Shown: positions 59,228 through 64,000 of the stretch, piece after piece
Layout of the letters: each line of letters starts with the position of its first letter
Numbering within the stretch: the stretch's first letter is position 1
NCBI RefSeq assembly: GCF_002113125.1
Contig: NZ_NEJP01000004.1
Coordinates: 62,001-126,000, forward strand
Direction: 5' to 3'
Length of the DNA: 64,000 nucleotides
DNA from: Pseudomonas sp. B20(2017)
Lineage (GTDB): Bacteria; Pseudomonadota; Gammaproteobacteria; Pseudomonadales; Pseudomonadaceae
Program-made: the position numbers and the translations under genes
The notes under the pieces: generated by a model
Database searches by the model: none
What the model was told of the DNA's origin: nothing
Seen by the model: only the letters and a program-made list of their open reading frames with translations

Positions 59228-60148
59228 ATGAGCAATGCCGCACTCGCTGTAAAACCCGCTGTCCACGCGCTGGACATTCATCCGGTGGCCGGCCGTATCG
59301 GTGCCGAAATCCGTGGCGTGCACCTGTCCGGTGAGCTGGATGCCGCGACGGTTGAAGCCATTCAACAGGCACTGATTCAGTACAAGGTCGTGTTCTTCCG
59401 CGAGCAGACCCAGCTCGACGATCAACGTCAGGAAGCCTTCGCACATCTGCTCGGCGAGCCCGTGGCGCACCCGACCGTGCCGTCCCGCGAGGGCACCCGT
59501 TATCTGCTGGAGCTGGACGGCGCCGAAGGGCAGCGCGCCAACTCCTGGCACACCGACGTGACCTTCGTCGATGCCTACCCGAAAGCCTCGATCCTGCGCT
59601 CGGTGGTGGCTCCGGCATTCGGGGGCGACACGCTGTGGGCGAACACCGCGACCGCGTACAACGAACTGCCGACCGAGTTGCGTGAGCTGGCAGACAAACT
59701 GGTGGCCGTGCACAGCAACGAGTACGACTACGCTGCCGTGAAGCCGGACGTGTCGGCGGAGAAGCTTGAGCGCTATCGCAAGATCTTCACCTCGACGGTT
59801 TACGAGACCGAGCACCCGGTGGTCCGCGTACACCCGATCAGCGGCGAAAAGAGCTTGCTGCTGGGGCATTTCGTCAAACGCATCAAGGGCTATTCCCAGG
59901 CTGATTCGGCGCACCTGTTCGGCTTGCTGCAAAGTCATGTGATCCGCCAGGAGAACGTCGTGCGCTGGCGCTGGAAGGCCGGTGATGTGGCGATCTGGGA
60001 TAACCGCTCAACCCAGCATTATGCGATTGATGATTACGGCACTCAGGATCGTGTGGTGCGTCGGGTGACGCTCAAAGGGGAAGTGCCGGTCGGGGCGAAT
60101 GGGCAGCGTAGCCAGACCATCAAAGGCGCTGAAATCGTCGGCGTCTGA
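59228..60148 (+). CDS. atsK: AtsK/TauD-type alkylsulfatase dioxygenase
   Basis: A 306-residue Fe(II)/2-oxoglutarate dioxygenase. Metal site HTDVTF (His, Asp) plus a distal His in QHYAIDDYG, and the 2-oxoglutarate Arg in RVVRRVTLKG. AtsK of P. putida oxidatively releases sulfate from medium-chain alkyl sulfates. Expected to be induced on sulfur starvation. GAGGG precedes ATG 59228. Confidence 0.9.
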   Translation: MSNAALAVKPAVHALDIHPVAGRIGAEIRGVHLSGELDAATVEAIQQALIQYKVVFFREQTQLDDQRQEAFAHLLGEPVAHPTVPSREGTRYLLELDGAEGQRANSWHTDVTFVDAYPKASILRSVVAPAFGGDTLWANTATAYNELPTELRELADKLVAVHSNEYDYAAVKPDVSAEKLERYRKIFTSTVYETEHPVVRVHPISGEKSLLLGHFVKRIKGYSQADSAHLFGLLQSHVIRQENVVRWRWKAGDVAIWDNRSTQHYAIDDYGTQDRVVRRVTLKGEVPVGANGQRSQTIKGAEIVGV

Positions 60149-60157
60149 TCGGGCCTT

Positions 60158-60227
60158 ATCGCGAGCAGGCTCGCTCCCACAGGATTTGTGTACGCCGCAA
60201 AACTGTGGGAGCGAGCCTGCTCGCGAT
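60158..60227. repeat. REPIN
   Basis: ATCGCGAGCAGGCTCGCTCC...ACAG and perfect complement, 25-bp arms, 20-base spacer, between the convergent atsK and sulfatase genes. Confidence 0.9.
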
Positions 60228-60235
60228 GCTTTTAA

Positions 60236-61846
60236 TCACCACACGCCGATCTGCACCATTTTCTCGGTCTCCGGCTCCCCATAACGAAACCGCTGCCCGC
60301 GCAAATCAATCTCCTGATGACTGATGGTCGTGCGCCGCTTCAACCCGCGCACCCACTCGAACAGATACCCCGCATGCTCCTCGCGCACCGCCGCATATTC
60401 CGGATCCGCGCCCAGATCCTGCAGCTCCTGCGGGTCATTCAACAGATCGAAAAGCTGCGGCCGGAAGCCGTCATACGCCAGGTATTTCCAGCGTTCGCTG
60501 CGCACCATGGTCATGCGGCAACGGTCGATCGGCTGGCCCAGTCGCTCCCGTGCCGGGGCCTGGAAGGCGTAGTCGTATTCGCTGATCGCATAGCGGCGCC
60601 AGTCGGGATTTTCACCGTGCAGCAGCGGAATCAACGAGCGACCCTCCAGGCGATGCTCAGCCCCCGTCACGCCCAGCGCTTCGAGAAAGGTCGGCACGCC
60701 GTCGATGGTTTCCGCCAGACGTTCGTCCACCGTGCCTCGTGTGACATCCGCCGCCGCACGCGGGTCGCGCACGATCAAGGGGACGCCCACCGCCTGCTCC
60801 AGCAAAAACTCCTTCTCGCCCAGCCAGTGATCGCCCAGAAAGTCGCCGTGATCGCTGGTGAACACGATCAGCGTGTCCTCCCAGCGACCGTTGCTTTGCA
60901 GGAAATCGAACAGCCGCCCCAACTGGTCATCGACCTGTTTGACCAGGCCCATATACGTCGGGATCACGTTCAGTCGTACCGGATCTTTGGAGAAATTCAG
61001 GCTTTCCTCATGCTGGCGAAAGGCCTGATAGACCGGGTGGTCGCTTGGAGAGGCATTACGTACCGGCTCGAGAATCGATTTCGTACTGTACAAAGTGTGG
61101 TACGGAGCCGGTACGATGTAGGGCCAGTGGGGTTTGATATAGGACAGGTGTAAAAACCACGGTTTTTCACCTTGCTCACCGATGAAGTCGATGGCTCGAT
61201 TTGTAGTGTAGACAGTCTCTGAATGTTGCTCGGGAATTCGCGCTGGCAAATGGGCATTGCGCATTTTCCAGCCACTGAGTATTTCGCCGTTGTCGCCTTC
61301 GGCCGCGTTGGCCCAGTCGTGCCAGGGGTTGCGCCCTTCGAAACCCTGCTCGCGCAGGTAATGGGTGTAAGGCGCGGATTCGCGTTTGTCGTCGAACAGC
61401 GGATCGTCGGGGAAGATGCCGTCGTGACGAAAGTACGGCTCGAAGCCGACTTCGTTGAGCACTTCGGCCTGGGCGCTTTCGGGGTTGATCGCCAGCCGCT
61501 GCAAGGCATCGACGTTGGCCGTGGCGTGGGTCTTGCCGACCAGCGCAGTACGAATGCCGTGGGGGCGCAGGTAATCGCCGATGGTCAGTTCTTCCAGCGG
61601 CAGCGGCACGGCGTTCCACGCCACTTGATGGCTGCTGACATATCGCCCGGTGTAGGCCGACATCCGCGACGGCCCACAAATCGTGCCTTGGGTGTAGGCA
61701 CGGCTAAAGCGCACGCCGGCCGCAGCCAGGCGATCGATGTTCGGGGTGTGCAGGTGCGGGTGGCCGTAGCAGGACAGGTAATCGCGGCGCAGTTGATCGC
61801 ACATGATGTACAGCACATTGCGCACGGGGTTTTGCGGGTTGGACAT
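60236..61846 (-). CDS. Sulfatase / phosphonate monoester hydrolase-type enzyme
   Basis: A 536-residue alkaline-phosphatase-superfamily hydrolase. Metal ligands Asp-Gln (MCDQLRRD, D17-Q18), catalytic Cys57 in CGPSR (to formylglycine) and DHGDFLGDH later on. Asp-Gln instead of the Asp-Asp of AtsA is the arrangement of choline sulfatases and phosphonate monoester hydrolases, so substrate is probably an alkyl or choline-type sulfate or a phosphonate/phosphate ester. ATG 61846 is preferred to GTG 61855. No signal peptide. Confidence 0.85.
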   Translation of the reverse strand: MSNPQNPVRNVLYIMCDQLRRDYLSCYGHPHLHTPNIDRLAAAGVRFSRAYTQGTICGPSRMSAYTGRYVSSHQVAWNAVPLPLEELTIGDYLRPHGIRTALVGKTHATANVDALQRLAINPESAQAEVLNEVGFEPYFRHDGIFPDDPLFDDKRESAPYTHYLREQGFEGRNPWHDWANAAEGDNGEILSGWKMRNAHLPARIPEQHSETVYTTNRAIDFIGEQGEKPWFLHLSYIKPHWPYIVPAPYHTLYSTKSILEPVRNASPSDHPVYQAFRQHEESLNFSKDPVRLNVIPTYMGLVKQVDDQLGRLFDFLQSNGRWEDTLIVFTSDHGDFLGDHWLGEKEFLLEQAVGVPLIVRDPRAAADVTRGTVDERLAETIDGVPTFLEALGVTGAEHRLEGRSLIPLLHGENPDWRRYAISEYDYAFQAPARERLGQPIDRCRMTMVRSERWKYLAYDGFRPQLFDLLNDPQELQDLGADPEYAAVREEHAGYLFEWVRGLKRRTTISHQEIDLRGQRFRYGEPETEKMVQIGVW

Positions 61847-61961
61847 GGGGTTCACCAGTCAGGAAGACAGGCGAGGTTTTTCGCTTTCGGCGAGGGTGTT
61901 CGGCAAGTGCATTCGGGGAATGGGTTTCATGCAGGAAATGCATCGGCGCCTGCACAGGCCT

Positions 61962-62054
61962 CTTCGCGAGCAAGCTCGCTCTCACAGTAGTTTGTTGGTG
62001 GATAGAGAATTTGTGATCGACACCGATCCTGTGGGAGCGGGCTTGCTCGCGAAG
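61962..62054. repeat. REPIN
   Basis: TTCGCGAGCAAGCTCGCTCT...CACAG and CTGTGGGAGCGGGCTTGC...GAAG, one mismatch in each half, 41-base spacer. Confidence 0.85.
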
Positions 62055-62062
62055 GCGGTGTG

Positions 62063-63007
62063 TCAGACGGCAAAGTTCTCCAATGAACACACTTCTTCAT
62101 CCACCGCATCAATCGCCTTGATCTGCTCGATCATCGCCTCGGCCAACGGTGACAACCGATACCCGGCGCGGCTGACGATTCCATAACGGGTGTAAAGCTC
62201 CTCCAGATCATCCGCCAACCCTTCAATCTTCAAGCACACCAACTCACCCCGGGCCTGATGCAGCGCATCCGAATAGGCGCCGACGATGCCGATTGCATCG
62301 GAGCGCAGCACCACACCGAGCAGGCTGGCGCTGTTTTCACATTCCACATTCGGAACGAAATCCGGGCGGCCACTGAGGTCGACGATGACCTTGCGCAGGT
62401 TCGGCGGACGAATGCTCACGGCCAGTGGATAACTCATCAATTGCTCGGCCGTGACCCGATCCGATGCGGCGAGCGGATGCCCGGCGCGGCAACAGAAATG
62501 CCATTTGCGCGGCCGCAAGCGGTGGGTCAGATAATCCGGATCCGCTTCGAAATGGCGGGTGTCGGCGACGAAGAATTCGAACTCCTCGCTCAGCAGCCGT
62601 TTGCTCAGGCTCTGCCAGTCATCAACCTGGTAATGCACCCGCGCTTTCGGGTAGCGGCCGATGAAGCTGCCGATCGCTCGCGGGATCAATCCTGCCGCTG
62701 GCGCCGGGCCGCAGCCGAAGCGCAATTCCCCCGCTTCCAGCCCGTTGAACTGGCTGATCTCGTTGGCCATCTGCTGCGCACCGCTGACCAGCCGCCGCGC
62801 GTGTTCAAGCAGCACCTGGCCCTGTTTGGTCGGCGGCAATTCCTTGCGCCCGCGATCCACCAACTGGCAACCGACGCTGTGTTCCAGCGCCTGAATGCTG
62901 CGGCTGAATGCCGACTGCGACAGGTTCACCGCCTGCGCGCCGGCGACGAAGCTGCGTTGTTCGGCGAGGGCGATGAAGTGTCTGAGTTGGCGCAAGTCGA
63001 TATGCAT
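62063..63007 (-). CDS. LysR-family regulator, paralogue of the one at 58127
   Basis: A 314-residue LTTR (IDLRQLRHFIALAEQRSF, NLSQSAFSRSIQALE). Divergent from the TonB-dependent receptor, which it probably controls together with the sulfatase. Similarity to the other LysR runs along the whole length, indicating a duplication. The start MHIDLRQL is the family form. Confidence 0.9.
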   Translation of the reverse strand: MHIDLRQLRHFIALAEQRSFVAGAQAVNLSQSAFSRSIQALEHSVGCQLVDRGRKELPPTKQGQVLLEHARRLVSGAQQMANEISQFNGLEAGELRFGCGPAPAAGLIPRAIGSFIGRYPKARVHYQVDDWQSLSKRLLSEEFEFFVADTRHFEADPDYLTHRLRPRKWHFCCRAGHPLAASDRVTAEQLMSYPLAVSIRPPNLRKVIVDLSGRPDFVPNVECENSASLLGVVLRSDAIGIVGAYSDALHQARGELVCLKIEGLADDLEELYTRYGIVSRAGYRLSPLAEAMIEQIKAIDAVDEEVCSLENFAV

Positions 63008-63119
63008 TTTTCACATAAAAAATATCCGGGAAATGCATTGGATATGCATTAGGTCGACTCCTTATAAAGGCAATCTCTTATGCAGTAAATCTTTGTAAAA
63101 ACATAAATAAATAACTTAA

Positions 63120-63130
63120 AAGAATATGCG
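63120..63130 (+). promoter_or_regulatory. AAGAATATGCG motif before the TonB receptor
   Basis: AAGAATATGCG lies in the AT-rich gap, 43 bp before ATG 63173. The same AAGAATAT-N-CG core is at 39877 before oscA-sbp, and AAGAATAT at 56866 before the ats genes. Confidence 0.45.
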
Positions 63131-63172
63131 GCAAGAGAGATGTCTGCGTGTTTTTTGACCAGGAGCAGCCCC

Positions 63173-64000
63173 ATGAGTCCGTTGAACCTCGCTTCACCGC
63201 CGCCGCCACGACGGCTCAAACGTCTGCCTCTGGCCCTGTTGCTGGCGGGGAGTGCCAGTTGGAGCCACGGCTACGCCGCTGAAGCGCAAACCCCTGCGCC
63301 GGCACCGGCAGACAAGACCACGAACGCCACTTCGCAACTGGAAACCGTGACCGTCACCACCCGCCGTCGCGAAGAAAGTTCTCAGGATGTGCCGACGCCA
63401 ATGAGCGTGGTCAGCGGCCAGACGCTAGAGACGCAAAGGGTCTACCGGATTCAGGATCTGCAGCAGCTGGTGCCCAGCGTCAACGTCGCCTACATGCATG
63501 CGCGCCAGTCCAGCGTGTCGATCCGGGGCCTGGGCAACAACCCGGCCAGTGACGGTCTGGAAGGTAGCGTCGGGCTTTACATCGACAACGTTTATCTGGG
63601 TCGCCCGGGGATGGCGGTGTTCGACCTGATGGACATCGAACAACTCGAAGTCCTGCGCGGGCCGCAAGGGACGTTGTTCGGCAAGAACACCACCGCCGGG
63701 GTGATCAACATCAGCACCCGCGCGCCGAGTTTCACCCCGGAACGCAGCATCGAAACCTCGGTCGGCGAGGACGGTTATTTCCAGACCAAGGGCACGCTGT
63801 CCGGGCCGCTCAACGATCAGTTGGCCGGGCGCATATCTGCCTATCGCACTCGCAGCGACGGCGACATCAAGAACGAATTCAACGGCCATGATCTGAATGG
63901 TGGCTCCCGCGACGGTTTCCGGGCGCAGTTGCTGTTCAAGCCCAACGAAAACTTCAATCTGCGCTGGATCGGTGATTACAACGAAGAGGATTCCAGTGCC
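63173..64000 (+). CDS. TonB-dependent outer membrane receptor (5' part; runs off the window)
   Basis: The first 276 residues of a receptor. Signal peptide with arginines (about 1-45, SHGYAAEAQ), then the plug domain: LETVTVTTRRREESSQDVP, VSIRGLG, EVLRGPQGTLFGKNTTAGVIN, and the first barrel strands. AGGAG precedes ATG 63173. Beside sulfatases and an AtsK-like enzyme, and like SftP of P. putida, it probably imports sulfate esters rather than iron chelates. Complete barrel not seen. Confidence 0.9.
   Translation, partial: MSPLNLASPPPPRRLKRLPLALLLAGSASWSHGYAAEAQTPAPAPADKTTNATSQLETVTVTTRRREESSQDVPTPMSVVSGQTLETQRVYRIQDLQQLVPSVNVAYMHARQSSVSIRGLGNNPASDGLEGSVGLYIDNVYLGRPGMAVFDLMDIEQLEVLRGPQGTLFGKNTTAGVINISTRAPSFTPERSIETSVGEDGYFQTKGTLSGPLNDQLAGRISAYRTRSDGDIKNEFNGHDLNGGSRDGFRAQLLFKPNENFNLRWIGDYNEEDSSA

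Noticed and set aside
63173..64000. TonB receptor as a siderophore receptor
   Set aside because: No siderophore or FpvI/FpvR-type genes nearby and no signalling domain before the plug; the sulfate ester context is more consistent.

Overview
The window is GC-rich, gene-dense DNA from a Pseudomonas of the fluorescens group. This rests on three things: REP/REPIN elements of the GTGGGAGC...GCTCGCGA type scattered between genes, Pseudomonas-type neighbourhoods (gabD-gabT; oscA-sbp-cysT-cysW-cysA next to a desA/PAS-GGDEF-EAL pair; the atsA arylsulfatase locus), and codon usage in long, closely packed ORFs. It looks chromosomal. No phage, plasmid, insertion sequence or CRISPR array was seen.

Layout. 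1-5617: the 3' end of a large Ig-like repeat surface protein (repeat period exactly 306 bp), then an overlapping run of TolC-family outer-membrane lipoprotein, APS kinase, Asp/Asn beta-hydroxylase-like protein with a Nif11-like tail, and sulfotransferase. I read this as a possible secretion-plus-sulfation cassette, and it is the strongest candidate for an undescribed system. 5583-9481: nfeD-slipin, a YbaK-type tRNA editing protein, DUF2789 and a Fic protein. 9573-14629: MarR-controlled FUSC/DUF1656/HlyD/NodT efflux operon. 14723-17063: a membrane hypothetical and a DUF945 protein. 17323-23700: complete pgaABCD for poly-N-acetylglucosamine. 23693-25922: Rieske/FAD reductase and a YbhB-like protein. 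25990-29260: VWA lipoprotein, ECF sigma factor and anti-sigma-like protein, then a small acidic protein. 29270-30672: tRNA-Arg(CCG) and an R-body (Reb) cluster. 30990-33896: gabD and gabT. 34038-39774: HDOD response regulator, PAS-GGDEF cyclase, desaturase DesA and a PAS-GGDEF-EAL protein.

39965-44154: sulfate uptake (oscA, sbp, cysTWA). 44250-45543: DUF962/Mpo1-like and Crp/Fnr. 45666-48770: periplasmic hydroxyisourate hydrolase, HbpS-like protein and a two-component pair whose divergent promoter holds a perfect HprR-type box. 48885-50349: hipBA-type toxin-antitoxin. 50365-52546: AraC regulator and a second desaturase. 52680-64000: a sulfur-scavenging island with arylsulfatase atsA, its ABC transporter, AtsK-like dioxygenase, a second sulfatase, two paralogous LysR regulators and a TonB-dependent receptor running off the end.

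Sulfur is a recurring theme. The left end seems to make PAPS and transfer sulfate onto something, the middle imports sulfate, and the right end strips sulfate from organic esters. An AAGAATAT motif lies in the AT-rich promoter regions of three of the sulfur operons. Functions are inferred from motifs and gene order in the sequence and from family knowledge; no database search was run.
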